A stretch of 64,000 nucleotides of DNA. It comes from Blastococcus colisei (lineage in GTDB: Bacteria > Actinomycetota > Actinomycetes > Mycobacteriales > Geodermatophilaceae). Positions 9,542 to 18,107 of the stretch are shown here, in pieces. The first letter of the stretch is position 1. Each line of letters starts with the position of its first letter. The position numbers and the translations under genes were made by a program. The stretch is taken from the NCBI RefSeq assembly GCF_006717095.1, contig NZ_VFQE01000001.1, forward strand, positions 930,001 to 994,000, given 5' to 3'. The notes under the pieces were generated by a model. The model was not told where the DNA came from. It made no database searches and saw only the letters and a list, made by a program, of their open reading frames with translations.

Positions 9542-10462
9542 TCAGCCGCCGTAGGTGATCACGCTGGCCCCGTCGTCCCGCGTGCCCACGCGCTCGTCGC
9601 CGAGCTCGAGCAGGCCGGTGGCAGCCTCCCGCCCGTTCCCGGCCCGGCCGTCACGGGGAGCGGCGGTCACCGTGAACTCGTAGACCCGTCCGGTGGCGAC
9701 AGGGGGCGAGCCGAACGGCTCGCGCCAGGTCGGGAACGCACCCGAGACGCGGAGCGTGTCGCCGTCGGGTCGCACGGCGAGCTCCGGCGCGGACAGCTGG
9801 GCGTACTCGGTGACCGACCGGCTGCAGCCGGCCGCGACGGGGTCCTCGGGCGCCTCGTCGCGCAGGCAGTTGTACGTCTCGAGTTCCACCTCGGCGGTCG
9901 CCCGCCCGTCCGCCGCGGTCACCCGCACCGTCGGAGCGGCCACCGTGACGCCGACGGCGTGCCGTTCCAGGACGACGTTCTCGAACGCCAGCTCCGCCGA
10001 CACGGAACCGGGCGCCGGTCCGGGCGAGGTGCTCGCCCGCTCCGGCCGGGCGTCCCTGTCCCCGACGCCGGCGGGGTTCGGGGCCCGGGCGGTCGCGACC
10101 GCCGCGGCCGCACCGATCAGCAGCAGCGCGGTGACGGCCATCGCGACCAGCACGCCGGTGCTCCCGGACCTGTCCCGTGGTGGCACGGGCGTCGCCGGCG
10201 GGCGAGGCGCGGGGGCGCTGAGTGCCGGCCAGCCCGCGTCCGGGAGAGGTGGGGCGGGCACGGAGCCGGGTGGGGACTCCAGGAAGCCGGGCAGGTCGTC
10301 GACGACGGGACCGGGGGGTGGCGGTGCGGCCGCTCGGGTGCCGGGGCGGCGGCGCCGGGCCCTGACGGCGAGTGCGCCGAGCACCGGCAGGAGCATCCCC
10401 AGCACCAGGCCGAGCACGAGCCACGGCCCGGCGGTCACGGGGATCTCCATCGCGGTCAGCAT
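9542..10462 (-). CDS. Hypothetical membrane-anchored protein
   Basis: A 306-residue protein with two membrane segments: WLVLGLVLGMLLPVLGAL near residues 14-31 and VLVAMAVTALLLIGAAAAVA near residue 105. A Pro/Ala-rich loop lies between them. The C-terminal half (about 150 residues, Cys in YNCLRDEAPEDPVAAGC) would be outside and looks like a beta-rich domain. No family recognised. An ATG at 10450 is an alternative start that fits the membrane segment equally well. Convergent with the preceding hypothetical gene. Confidence 0.6.
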   Translation of the reverse strand: MLTAMEIPVTAGPWLVLGLVLGMLLPVLGALAVRARRRRPGTRAAAPPPPGPVVDDLPGFLESPPGSVPAPPLPDAGWPALSAPAPRPPATPVPPRDRSGSTGVLVAMAVTALLLIGAAAAVATARAPNPAGVGDRDARPERASTSPGPAPGSVSAELAFENVVLERHAVGVTVAAPTVRVTAADGRATAEVELETYNCLRDEAPEDPVAAGCSRSVTEYAQLSAPELAVRPDGDTLRVSGAFPTWREPFGSPPVATGRVYEFTVTAAPRDGRAGNGREAATGLLELGDERVGTRDDGASVITYGG

Positions 10463-10510
10463 CCCAGGGCGTCCCGCGCGGGCTCGCCGGTGACCGCCGG
10501 GCCGCCCTGC

Positions 10511-10969
10511 TCAGCCGGTGGGGTCGATCTCCTCGGGGTCCCGGCCCAGCAGGACCGCGACCTGGTCGACGACCACGTCGCGCACGAGGTCGGCGAGGTC
10601 GTCGCGGTCATGCGCCCGGATCTCCAGCGGTCGCCGGTAGACGACGATCCGCGGCGGCACCTCGCGGCCGTTGTCGCGGTGGGCGGGCAGCACCCGGGCC
10701 AGCGGCACGGAGGCGTCGTCCAGGACGTCGGCGTCCAGGACGACGTCGTCGGGACTGGTGTGCTCGACCCAGGGCACGTCCTCGACGGCGAACTCGACGC
10801 CGGCCAGCTCACGCTCCCAGCGGCGCTCGATGTCCTCCACGGCGTCGAGGACCAGGTCGTCGAACTGCTCGGCGCGGCTGCGGGCCAGCGGGACCTCGCT
10901 GGGCACCAGGCGGCCGCGCAGTCCGCGACCGTGGCGGTCGCGGCGGGAGCGGTTCGGGGGTCGGCTCAT
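10511..10969 (-). CDS. Metallopeptidase-like (zincin-fold) protein lacking its active site, Rv3259-like
   Basis: A 152-residue protein resembling the small zincin-like family (Rv3259 position in M. tuberculosis): LARSRAEQFDDLVLDAVEDIE, then IVVYRRPLE, then a final helix. Where active members have HExxH, this protein reads VVVDQVAVLLG, so the zinc ligands and catalytic Glu are absent. A non-enzymatic role is likely. It is divergent from the DUF3499 gene, as in mycobacteria. Family assignment is from memory of the pattern. Confidence 0.7.
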   Translation of the reverse strand: MSRPPNRSRRDRHGRGLRGRLVPSEVPLARSRAEQFDDLVLDAVEDIERRWERELAGVEFAVEDVPWVEHTSPDDVVLDADVLDDASVPLARVLPAHRDNGREVPPRIVVYRRPLEIRAHDRDDLADLVRDVVVDQVAVLLGRDPEEIDPTG

Positions 10970-11163
10970 GACGGGTCGAAGGGTACGGCCACCGGCGGGG
11001 CTGCGGCCGAGACACGGGTGCGGGAAGGGCCAGGACCGGTGTCGGTGCCTGCGGGGTCATCGTGCAGGATGGGGCGCGGCGTCCACCGTCGACCAGATTT
11101 CCGGTGCGCCTGCTCCCATCGACCGCCGAGCGCGATTACTGTGCCGAGCGTGAGGAACCGGTG

Positions 11164-11514
11164 GTGAGGCAGTCACGTCGCTGCTCGCGCAGCGGCTGCG
11201 CGCAACCGGCAGCGGCGACTCTGACCTACGTGTACGCGGAGTCGACGGCCGTTGTCGGTCCGTTGGCGACGTTCTCCGAGCCGCACAGCTACGACCTGTG
11301 CGAATTCCACGCCGAGCGCCTGACGGTTCCGCGCGGCTGGGAGGTCGTCCGCCACGAGATCGACCTCGACGACGCCGGGCCGACCGGTGACGACCTGCTC
11401 GCCCTGGCTGACGCCGTCCGCGAGGCGGCGCGCCCCGAGCCGCCGCGAAACCCCGCCGACGACGGCAGTGGCACCCGTCGTGGACACCTCCGGGTCTTGC
11501 CTGACCTGACCTGA
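11164..11514 (+). CDS. DUF3499 family protein (Rv3258c-like)
   Basis: A small conserved actinobacterial protein of unknown function, 116 residues from the chosen start. It begins VRQSRRCSRSGCAQPAAATL, with Cys pairs (RRCSRSGC, DLCEFHAERL) suggesting a zinc site, and continues WEVVRHE. The start at GTG 11164 is set by GAGGAA 6 nt upstream. The open frame reaches back to 11062, but that extension has no family character. Always near whiB2 and manB in actinobacteria; here an HNH gene has been placed between it and manB. Confidence 0.8.
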   Translation: MRQSRRCSRSGCAQPAAATLTYVYAESTAVVGPLATFSEPHSYDLCEFHAERLTVPRGWEVVRHEIDLDDAGPTGDDLLALADAVREAARPEPPRNPADDGSGTRRGHLRVLPDLT

Positions 11515-11883
11515 GTTCCCTTGCGGTGAGGGCGGGACGTCGGCGCTCGTAGCGAGCGCGCGGCGTTTCCAGCACACCGTTGGACCCTGCTCGCGGCAGC
11601 CCAGAAGGATCTGCGGGTACCCGTGTTCCCCCTCCGGGGAAAGTGCCGGCCGTTCATGAAGTAGTCGCGCGACGACCGTGCCGTCGGCCGGGTGAGATCG
11701 GCGGCCTCCCGCTCAGGTGTTCGTGGCCGCGCAGGCCGTCATCGTCGCAGCCAGCACTCAGCGCTGGTGCGAGGGCAGGGCTACCGCGGCATCCGGACCC
11801 GCAGGCTGGAGGTTGGGACGCGGCGCCCGGGCAGGCGCGGGTTCCTACCTCACCCTCAACGCAGTGGGCGTGAGTCCCAGCGT
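11515..11883. other. Intergenic region without a recognised gene
   Basis: About 370 bp between the DUF3499 stop and the end of the HNH gene. It contains a GCGCTCG-TAG-CGAGCGC hairpin shortly after the stop, which may be a terminator, and a second TTCCCC/GGGGAA hairpin near 11627. Short frames on both strands have no family character. The HNH gene ends here, so this may be flanking sequence carried in with it. Confidence 0.4.
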
Positions 11884-13908
11884 TCAGAAGGGGATGCGCG
11901 GGTCGGGTGGGGCGGGCCTGGATGCGCGGATCGCGGCGCGGGCCGCGGCGTACTTCTGCTGGCCGGTGGGTGGTGGTGGGAGGGCGGTGGGGGTGCTGCC
12001 GTCGTCGGTGCCGAAGGCGGGCGGGTGGGTGGTGAGGGTGCGTCCGCTGGGCAGGGTCCACACCAGGCCGCCGTCGGGGTCGCGGTGCAGTCGCCAGCCG
12101 GGGGCTTGGTGGGAGAGGCGGTGGTGGTGTTCGCACAGGCAGGCGAGGTTGTCGTGCGCCGTGGGCCCGTGGGGGTGGGGGGTCTGGTGGTCGAGGTCGC
12201 AGCAGCGGGCGCGGGTGCGGCAGCCGGGGAAGCGGCAGCGTCGGTCGCGGAGTTGGACGAAGCGGTGGAGGGGGTCGGTGGGGCGGTAGGCGTGGGTGCC
12301 CGGTGGGGGTCTGAGTCCGTGGCCGGTGGTGGCGGCGTGCCGGAGTTCGGTGCTGTCGGTGAGCGCCAGCAGCGTGCCGGTCAGTTGGTCGGTCACCGCG
12401 ATGCGGGGCCGTTCGGCGAGCGCGGTGTCGATCAGCCGGCGGGTGTCCAGCAGTCGGGTCAGCGCCGCCCGTGCTGCTGTGTCGGCGACGCCGGTCCGGG
12501 TCTGCCGGGCGGCGCCGGTGAGGGTGGTGAGTAGTTCCTGGGCTGCGGTGAGTTCCGCGCTGCGCAGCGCGGCGATGTCGGTGTCGGGCCGGCGGCCAGG
12601 GGAGGCGGCTGCGGCGGAGGGGCCCGGCTCGGCGGTCGCGGCCTCCCCGGCAGCGCCGCGCTCGGCGACGCCGCCCTCAGCAGCGCCGTCCTCAGCGGTG
12701 CCCCCCTCGGCGGTGTCGGTGTCGGTGTCGGGGTCGGTGTCGTCGGCGGTGTCGGCGTGGGCCGCCTCCGTGTCGTCGCCCTGCCCGTCAGCGCCGGGCG
12801 TGTCGGTGTCGGTGTGGTGGCCGTCGGTGTGGTGGTTCTCGGTGTCGCCGGGGGTGGGTGCGGGGCGGGGGAGCAGGCCGAGGGTGTAGGCGAGTTCGCG
12901 GAGGAGTGCGGCGGGCACGAGGTCGCCGTCGACCTCGGCCGGCTCGTCGGCGCCGGGTCCGTGTCCGGTGAGGGTGTCCACGCCGGTGACCAGGGTGAGT
13001 GCGATCTGCACCGGCGGGTGGTCGGCGTGCGGGCGCAGGATGAGGTCGGCGAGGCAGTCGGCCATGCGCTGCTGGTGGGTGCGGGGGTCACGGTCGCCGT
13101 TCTCGTCGTATGCGCAGGCCGTGGCGTAGGCGCTGAGCGTCTGGTGGCAGGCGCGGGCGAGCGGGGTGGCCCACAGCGTGGTCATCGCCGTCATGCCGTC
13201 GTCGCGGGCGTCCAGCCGGACCTGCCTGTTCCGCACGGCGGCGGCCAGTCGTTGCGCGGCGGCGGCGGCGTCGATGCGGGCGACCGCGCGCCGCAGACAG
13301 GCCCGCAGGGCGGCGGTGGTCTGCCGCGGGGCCCGGGGCAGCACCGCCGCCTGCACCTGCGCGCGTTTCTGCGGGGTGGACACCGGGCCGGCGATCTCGA
13401 CCATCACGTGCGCGTGGGCGGGGGAGATGTCGCCGGCGCCCAGCGCGGCGAGGGTGGCGGGCAGGCCCTCCACCAGGGTCACCGCCTCGACGAGCATGAG
13501 GGAGGCGGTCCGCGCGGAGACGCCCAGCGTGGCCGCGGCCTCGTCCACGGCCCATTCGCTGACCTCGGTGAGTGCGGCGGGCCGGGCCGCGACCGATGCC
13601 GCCGAGGCCGCGCCCCGCTCGCCGGGTGCGCGGTCGAACATCGCCGCCGGGCGGCTGCGGGCGAAGGCGGCCAGGGCCCGGGCGCGGGCGGCGGCGGCGC
13701 GGGCGGCGTCCCGGTCGGCGGCGGCCGCCTGGTCGAGCTGGGCCGCGCCGGCCGACAGCAGCCGGGCTCGGGCGTCGAGGAAGCGCTGGTGCTCGTCGCG
13801 GACGAAGTCGGCGGCATCGGGGTAGTCGGCGCCGAACTCGGTCTCGAGGCAGGCGATGACGTAGGCGTCGTACTCCGCCGCCGTCAACACCACCACGTCG
13901 TCGAACAC
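11884..13908 (-). CDS. HNH endonuclease with DUF222 domain (13E12 repeat family)
   Basis: A 674-residue protein of the multicopy actinobacterial 13E12 type. The N-terminal DUF222 helical region spans roughly residues 30-330. A low-complexity Asp/Thr/Glu/Ala linker covers about 355-430. The C-terminal HNH nuclease near residue 555 has CRFPGCRTRARCCDLDHQTP and CLCEHHHRLSH. The Cys pairs bind structural zinc and the His residues act in DNA cleavage. It breaks the mycobacterial order DUF3499-manB, which fits mobility. The GTG start lies inside a perfect LexA-type SOS box, with a TATCAT box 7 nt upstream, so it is probably DNA-damage induced. Biological role in the family is unknown. Confidence 0.9.
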   Translation of the reverse strand: MFDDVVVLTAAEYDAYVIACLETEFGADYPDAADFVRDEHQRFLDARARLLSAGAAQLDQAAAADRDAARAAAARARALAAFARSRPAAMFDRAPGERGAASAASVAARPAALTEVSEWAVDEAAATLGVSARTASLMLVEAVTLVEGLPATLAALGAGDISPAHAHVMVEIAGPVSTPQKRAQVQAAVLPRAPRQTTAALRACLRRAVARIDAAAAAQRLAAAVRNRQVRLDARDDGMTAMTTLWATPLARACHQTLSAYATACAYDENGDRDPRTHQQRMADCLADLILRPHADHPPVQIALTLVTGVDTLTGHGPGADEPAEVDGDLVPAALLRELAYTLGLLPRPAPTPGDTENHHTDGHHTDTDTPGADGQGDDTEAAHADTADDTDPDTDTDTAEGGTAEDGAAEGGVAERGAAGEAATAEPGPSAAAASPGRRPDTDIAALRSAELTAAQELLTTLTGAARQTRTGVADTAARAALTRLLDTRRLIDTALAERPRIAVTDQLTGTLLALTDSTELRHAATTGHGLRPPPGTHAYRPTDPLHRFVQLRDRRCRFPGCRTRARCCDLDHQTPHPHGPTAHDNLACLCEHHHRLSHQAPGWRLHRDPDGGLVWTLPSGRTLTTHPPAFGTDDGSTPTALPPPPTGQQKYAAARAAIRASRPAPPDPRIPF
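12655..12835. repeat. Low-complexity tandem coding repeats in the HNH gene linker
   Basis: Degenerate direct repeats (GGTGTC and related 6-mers in the middle, CTCxGCGGTG-type units at the edges) encode the Asp/Thr and Gly/Ala/Glu-rich linker. Length is likely to vary between strains by slippage. Confidence 0.6.
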
Positions 13909-13916
13909 ATGTTCGA
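13901..13916. promoter_or_regulatory. LexA SOS box over the HNH gene start
   Basis: TCGAACACATGTTCGA matches the actinobacterial SOS consensus TCGAAC-N4-GTTCGA at all 12 fixed positions. It overlaps the GTG start codon (13906-13908), and on the minus strand the TATCAT box (13916-13921) abuts it, so bound LexA would block initiation. Confidence 0.8.
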
Positions 13917-14051
13917 TGATAGCGGACGTGCGGGGGCCTCACCAGCGGTTTCGGAGGAGCGTTGCTCCGGGTGCGGCGACCGGGCTGGTCGTCCGGCAGC
14001 CGGTCCCAGGTCCGCGGCGGTGCCCCCGAGCCGTGGCCCGCCGGCCGCCGT

Positions 14052-14057
14052 TAGGGT
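14052..14057 (+). promoter_or_regulatory. -10 box upstream of manB (TAGGGT)
   Basis: TAGGGT followed by a small CCGGGTG/CACCCGG hairpin and a leader of about 50 nt ending in GAGGGTGAG before the TTG start. Confidence 0.4.
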
Positions 14058-14112
14058 CGGCGACGCCGGGTGTCACCCGGCCGCATGATGTCGCGAGCGA
14101 GGGTGAGCTGCG

Positions 14113-15477
14113 TTGCCGGACCTGTCACCGATCATCAAGGCGTACGACGTCCGCGGCGTCGTGCCCGGCGACTGGGACGAGGATGTCAGCCGGGCGATCG
14201 GCGCGGCGTTCGCCGAGTTCGTGATGAGCGACGGCGAGGCCACCGCGGTGGTCACCGCCCATGACATGCGCGAGTCCTCGGTGCCGCTGTCGCGGGCCTT
14301 CGCCGAGGGCGTGATCAGCCGTGGCGTCGACGTCGTCGAGGCGGGCCTGGGCTCCACCGACCTCCTGTACTACGCGTCCGGGTCGCTCGACATGCCGGGC
14401 GCGATGTTCACCGCCAGCCACAACCCCGCGCAGTACAACGGCATCAAGATGTGCCGCGCCGGTGCGGCGCCGATCGGCCAGGACTCCGGCCTGGCGACGA
14501 TCCGCGAGTGGGCCGAGCGCGACGCCTACGACCGTGTCCCCGACCGGGTCGGGACGGTCAGCTCCCAGGACGTCCTCGCCGGGTACGCGGACCACCTGCA
14601 CTCGCTCGTCGACCTGTCGGGCATCCGCCCGCTGACCGTCGTCGTCGACGCCGGGAACGGCATGGGTGGGCACACAGTCCCCGTTGTCCTCGCGGGCCTG
14701 CCGCTGGAGATCGTGCCGCTGTACTTCGAGCTCGATGGCAGCTTCCCCAACCACGAGGCCAACCCCCTCGACCCGGCGAACCTCGTCGACCTGCAGGCCG
14801 CCGTCCGCGAGCACGGCGCCGACATCGGCCTGGCCTTCGACGGCGACGCCGACCGGGTGTTCGTCGTCGACGAGAACGGCGACCCGGTGAGTCCCTCGGC
14901 GGTGACGGCTCTGGTCGCCGTCCGCGAGCTGGCCAAGGGCCGCGGGACGACGATCATCCACAACCTGATCACCTCCCGGGCGGTCCCCGAGATCGTCCGT
15001 GAGTACGGGGGCGAGCCGGTCCGGACCCGCGTCGGGCACTCCTTCATCAAGGAGGAGATGGCCCGCACCGACGCGGTCTTCGGGGGTGAGCACTCCGCGC
15101 ACTACTACTTCCGCGACTTCTGGCGGGCCGACACCGGCATGCTCGCCGCCATGCACGTGCTGGCCGCGCTGGGAGAGCAGTCCCGGCCGCTGTCGGAGCT
15201 GACCGCCGCCTACAGCCGGTACGCGGCATCCGGCGAGATCAACTCCACGGTCGCCGACACCTCGGCGACGATGGGCGAGGTCCGCGATGCCTTCGCGGAG
15301 CAGGACGGCGTCGCCGTCGACGAGCTGGACGGCCTGACGGTGCAGCTGCCCGACGGCGCGTGGTTCAACCTGCGGGCCAGCAACACCGAGCCGCTGCTGC
15401 GGCTCAACGTCGAAGCGCCGGACGAGGCGCGGATGACCGAACTTCGGAATCGGATCCTGGGAATGGTGCGCGCATGA
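14113..15477 (+). CDS. manB: Phosphomannomutase / phosphoglucomutase
   Basis: Interconverts mannose-6-phosphate and mannose-1-phosphate. The 454-residue protein has the phosphoserine loop TASHNP (Ser near residue 101), the metal loop DGDADR (about 243-248), the sugar-binding GGEHSAHYYFRDF and the phosphate-binding RASNTEPLLR, in the right order for the alpha-D-phosphohexomutase family. The start is TTG, with GAGGGTGAG upstream and the conserved IIKAYDVRG immediately after. It overlaps the next gene by ATGA, so they are coupled. It works between ManA and ManC, both in the window. Confidence 0.95.
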   Translation: MPDLSPIIKAYDVRGVVPGDWDEDVSRAIGAAFAEFVMSDGEATAVVTAHDMRESSVPLSRAFAEGVISRGVDVVEAGLGSTDLLYYASGSLDMPGAMFTASHNPAQYNGIKMCRAGAAPIGQDSGLATIREWAERDAYDRVPDRVGTVSSQDVLAGYADHLHSLVDLSGIRPLTVVVDAGNGMGGHTVPVVLAGLPLEIVPLYFELDGSFPNHEANPLDPANLVDLQAAVREHGADIGLAFDGDADRVFVVDENGDPVSPSAVTALVAVRELAKGRGTTIIHNLITSRAVPEIVREYGGEPVRTRVGHSFIKEEMARTDAVFGGEHSAHYYFRDFWRADTGMLAAMHVLAALGEQSRPLSELTAAYSRYAASGEINSTVADTSATMGEVRDAFAEQDGVAVDELDGLTVQLPDGAWFNLRASNTEPLLRLNVEAPDEARMTELRNRILGMVRA

Positions 15478-15683
15478 CGGAGACCTCGAACCCGGCGACC
15501 GGGCCCCTGGGCCTGGACCCGCACCTGCTCTCGATCCTGGCCTGCCCGGACACCCACCACAGCCCGCTCACCGTCGACGAGCAGGCCGGCGAGCTGCTGT
15601 GCACCACGTGCGACCGGGCCTTTCCGGTGCGCGACGGCATTCCCGTCCTCCTGCTGGACGAGGCCCGTCACCGGAGCGCGTGA
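15474..15683 (+). CDS. Trm112 family protein
   Basis: A 69-residue zinc-ribbon-like protein: LLSILACPDTHHSPL, then LLCTTCDRAFPVRDGIPVLLLDEA, the Trm112/YcaR pattern. In bacteria this small family is of uncertain role; in eukaryotes Trm112 activates methyltransferases. The ATG overlaps the manB stop codon. In other actinobacteria a Trm112-like gene also sits between manB and the SIS gene. Confidence 0.9.
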   Translation: MTETSNPATGPLGLDPHLLSILACPDTHHSPLTVDEQAGELLCTTCDRAFPVRDGIPVLLLDEARHRSA

Positions 15684-15707
15684 CGCCAAGATGACGGGGA
15701 GCGCCCG

Positions 15708-16850
15708 ATGACGTCGCCCGAGCTCGCCGAGGAGGTCCTCGACGACCTCGACCTGCTGCGCGCGCGGGACCCGAGGGGCCTGCTGCCGGCGGTCGCGGGA
15801 GCCGGCGCCCAGGTCCGGGAGACTGCGCGGCTCACCGCCGAGGCGGGCCTGGCGCGGGTGACCGGAGGGGGCCGGCCCCGCGGGCTGGTCATCGTCGCCC
15901 GCCGCGAGGGCGCGGTGGCCGCCTCGGTGCTGCGGGCGCTGCTGGGCCCCTCCAGCCCGGTCACCGTGGAGGTCGTGCCAGGACCGACGCTGCCGGTGTG
16001 GTCCGGCCCGAGCGACATCGCCGTCGTGGCCACCCGCACCGGTGCCGGAACCTACGCGGTCGCCCCCGCCTACGAGGCCGCCCGGCGAGGCGTCGCACTC
16101 GTCGGCATCGGGGCCGAGGACGCGCCGTTGCGCGCCGCGTGCTCCGCGGCCCGTGCCCCCTACGTCGCGCTGCCGGGCTCCCGGGTGCAGCACACCACAC
16201 TGTGGTCGCTGCTCACGCCGCTGCTGCTCCTGGCCCGTGATCTGGAGCTGCTCCCCGCGGAGGTCGCCGACCCCGAGGCGATCGCCACGGCGCTCGACGA
16301 GGTCGCCATGGAGTGCGGCCCCGCCCGGGAGTCGTTCGTCAATCCGGCCAAGACCCTCGCCCTGGAGCTGCTCGACGCCCTGCCGGTGATCGTCGCCGAG
16401 GGGCCGCTCGCCGGGGCGGCGGCCGCCCGGATCGCCGACCAGCTGGCCACCCTCGCCGGGCTGCCCGCGACCGGGTTCCGACTGCCGGACCAGCGCGTCG
16501 CGGCCTGCGCGGTCCTCGGCGGGCCGCTGGCCCCGCGCGACGCGGACGACTTCTTCCGGGACCGTGCCGACGATCCGGGCCGCCGGCTGCGCCTGCTGAC
16601 CATCCGCGACACCGACGCCGGTGGGGACGACGGCGCGGGGGAGCGGGAACCGCGCTCGGCCGCCGCCGCGACGGACGAGGTGCTGCGCACCGCGGCCGCC
16701 CACACCGTCCCGGTCAGCGGGCTCGCCGAGCACGGTGACCCGGGCCGCTTCGCCCGACTGCCCCGCCTGGCGCGGCAGCTGGCCGTCGCCGACTTCAGCG
16801 CCGTCTACCTGGCACTCGCACTCGACAACGAGCGGGCCCTCCGCCCATGA
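15708..16850 (+). CDS. SIS-domain protein, phosphoglucose/phosphomannose isomerase-like (Rv3256c/TobH type)
   Basis: A 380-residue protein with two sugar-isomerase-like halves. GLVIVARREGAVAASVLRAL and SDIAVVATRTGAGTYAVAPAYEAARRG resemble SIS repeats. The C-terminal half (AEGPLAGAAAARIADQLATLAG) resembles the bifunctional PGI/PMI C-terminal domain. Catalytic residues are not clearly conserved. Its place between manB and manA suggests a role in hexose-phosphate metabolism, but enzymatic activity is unproven for the mycobacterial homologue too. Confidence 0.78.
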   Translation: MTSPELAEEVLDDLDLLRARDPRGLLPAVAGAGAQVRETARLTAEAGLARVTGGGRPRGLVIVARREGAVAASVLRALLGPSSPVTVEVVPGPTLPVWSGPSDIAVVATRTGAGTYAVAPAYEAARRGVALVGIGAEDAPLRAACSAARAPYVALPGSRVQHTTLWSLLTPLLLLARDLELLPAEVADPEAIATALDEVAMECGPARESFVNPAKTLALELLDALPVIVAEGPLAGAAAARIADQLATLAGLPATGFRLPDQRVAACAVLGGPLAPRDADDFFRDRADDPGRRLRLLTIRDTDAGGDDGAGEREPRSAAAATDEVLRTAAAHTVPVSGLAEHGDPGRFARLPRLARQLAVADFSAVYLALALDNERALRP

Positions 16851-17009
16851 CCCTGCGTCGACGGCCCGGCCGCGGCAGCCGAGGGCTTCGACGGGGCGCG
16901 ACCGGGTATCAGCGCCGGGAATCGTCGAGCGCATCCGCGCGCGGCACGGCCGGACGAGCCAAGATCACAAGGACAGCGCACACGTGCTGACCGACCGGAA
17001 GGACTTCCC

Positions 17010-17954
17010 GTGGCGGGTGGACTGGTAGCCCTGCTGGACGACGTGGCGGTGCTGGCGCGCGCCGCCGCCGCCTCGATCGACGACATCGGGGCCGCCGCAG
17101 GGCGAGCCAGCATGAAGGCGGCCGGCGTCGTCGTCGACGACACCGCGGTCACGCCGCAGTACGTGCACGGCCTCAACGCCGAGCGCGAGCTGCCGATCAT
17201 CCGGAAGATCGCCTTCGGCTCGCTGCGCAACAAGCTCCTGATCATCCTGCCCGCGATCCTGCTGCTCAGCCAGTTCCTGCCCTGGCTGCTCACGCCGATC
17301 CTGATGATCGGCGGTGCCTACCTCTGCTACGAGGGGGCGGAGAAGATCTGGCACCGGATCAGCGGCCACGCCGAGGCCCACGCCACGGTGGAGGACGCGC
17401 TCCCGGACGAGAAGACCATCGTGTCGGGGGCCGTGCGCACCGACTTCATCCTGTCGGCCGAGATCATGGTCATCAGCCTCAACGAGGTGGCGAGCGAGGC
17501 CTTCCTCTCGCGGGCGGCCATCCTGGTCGTCGTCGCCATCGGGATCACGGTGCTGGTCTACGGCGTCGTCGGCCTGATCGTGAAGATGGACGACGTCGGG
17601 CTGGCTCTTTCCCAGCGCTCCGGGAAGGGCATCGCCCGCTTCGGCCGCGGACTGGTGAAGGCCATGCCGCGGTTGCTCAGCGCCCTCACCGTCATCGGGA
17701 CCGTGGCGATGCTGTGGGTGGGTGGGCACATCATCCTGCTGGGCACCGACGAACTGGGCTTCCACCCGCTGTACGAGTTCGTGCACCACCTCGAGGAGGC
17801 CGCGCACGATGCCACCGGCGCGCTGGGCGGGGTGGTCGGCTGGATCGTCAACACGCTGGGCAGCGCGATCCTCGGGCTGGCCGTCGGGGCGCTGGTCGTG
17901 CTGGTCATGAACCTGACGTTCCACCGCAAGAAGAAGACGGCCGAGGCCCACTGA
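17010..17954 (+). CDS. DUF808 (YedI-like) inner-membrane protein
   Basis: A 314-residue integral membrane protein. It begins MAGGLVALLDDVAVLARAAA, then DDIGAAAGRASMKAAGVVVDD, the DUF808 signature, followed by several hydrophobic segments (LLIILPAILLLSQFLPWLL, AAILVVVAIGITVLVYGVVG, ALTVIGTVAMLWVGGHIILL, ILGLAVGALVVLVMNLTF). Function is unknown. The GTG start leaves a 160-bp gap to the previous gene. The stop codon starts a palindromic repeat. Confidence 0.9.
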   Translation: MAGGLVALLDDVAVLARAAAASIDDIGAAAGRASMKAAGVVVDDTAVTPQYVHGLNAERELPIIRKIAFGSLRNKLLIILPAILLLSQFLPWLLTPILMIGGAYLCYEGAEKIWHRISGHAEAHATVEDALPDEKTIVSGAVRTDFILSAEIMVISLNEVASEAFLSRAAILVVVAIGITVLVYGVVGLIVKMDDVGLALSQRSGKGIARFGRGLVKAMPRLLSALTVIGTVAMLWVGGHIILLGTDELGFHPLYEFVHHLEEAAHDATGALGGVVGWIVNTLGSAILGLAVGALVVLVMNLTFHRKKKTAEAH

Positions 17955-18080
17955 AGAAGTCGAAGGACCCCGTCCTCCTCACCCTTCGCAAGATCGGGAC
18001 GAGCCTCGGGGCGGGGCCTTACCCCACCGCTCGCAGCTCGCGGCGGTGCCATGGGAAGGGCCGGGCCTCGGGACGGGGCC
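17952..18080 (+). repeat. Stop-anchored palindromic repeat, copy 2 (after the DUF808 gene, composite)
   Basis: The first unit (17952-18018) starts with the TGA stop, has GAAGGACCCCGTCCTCCTC and ends GGGGCGGGGCC. A second partial unit (about 18019-18080) has a core CCCCACCGCTCGCAGCTCG and ends CTCGGGACGGGGCC. Two copies or one expanded copy side by side. Confidence 0.75.
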
Positions 18081-18107
18081 GGTGGCCGTTGGGGGACAGT
18101 GGGAGTC

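Noticed and set aside
11289-11657. Minus-strand ORF overlapping the DUF3499 gene
   Set aside because: No family resemblance, wrong codon-position GC pattern, and it overlaps a better gene.
18051-18107. Longer GlpD start upstream of 18108
   Set aside because: The added residues come from the palindromic repeat and are not GlpD-like.
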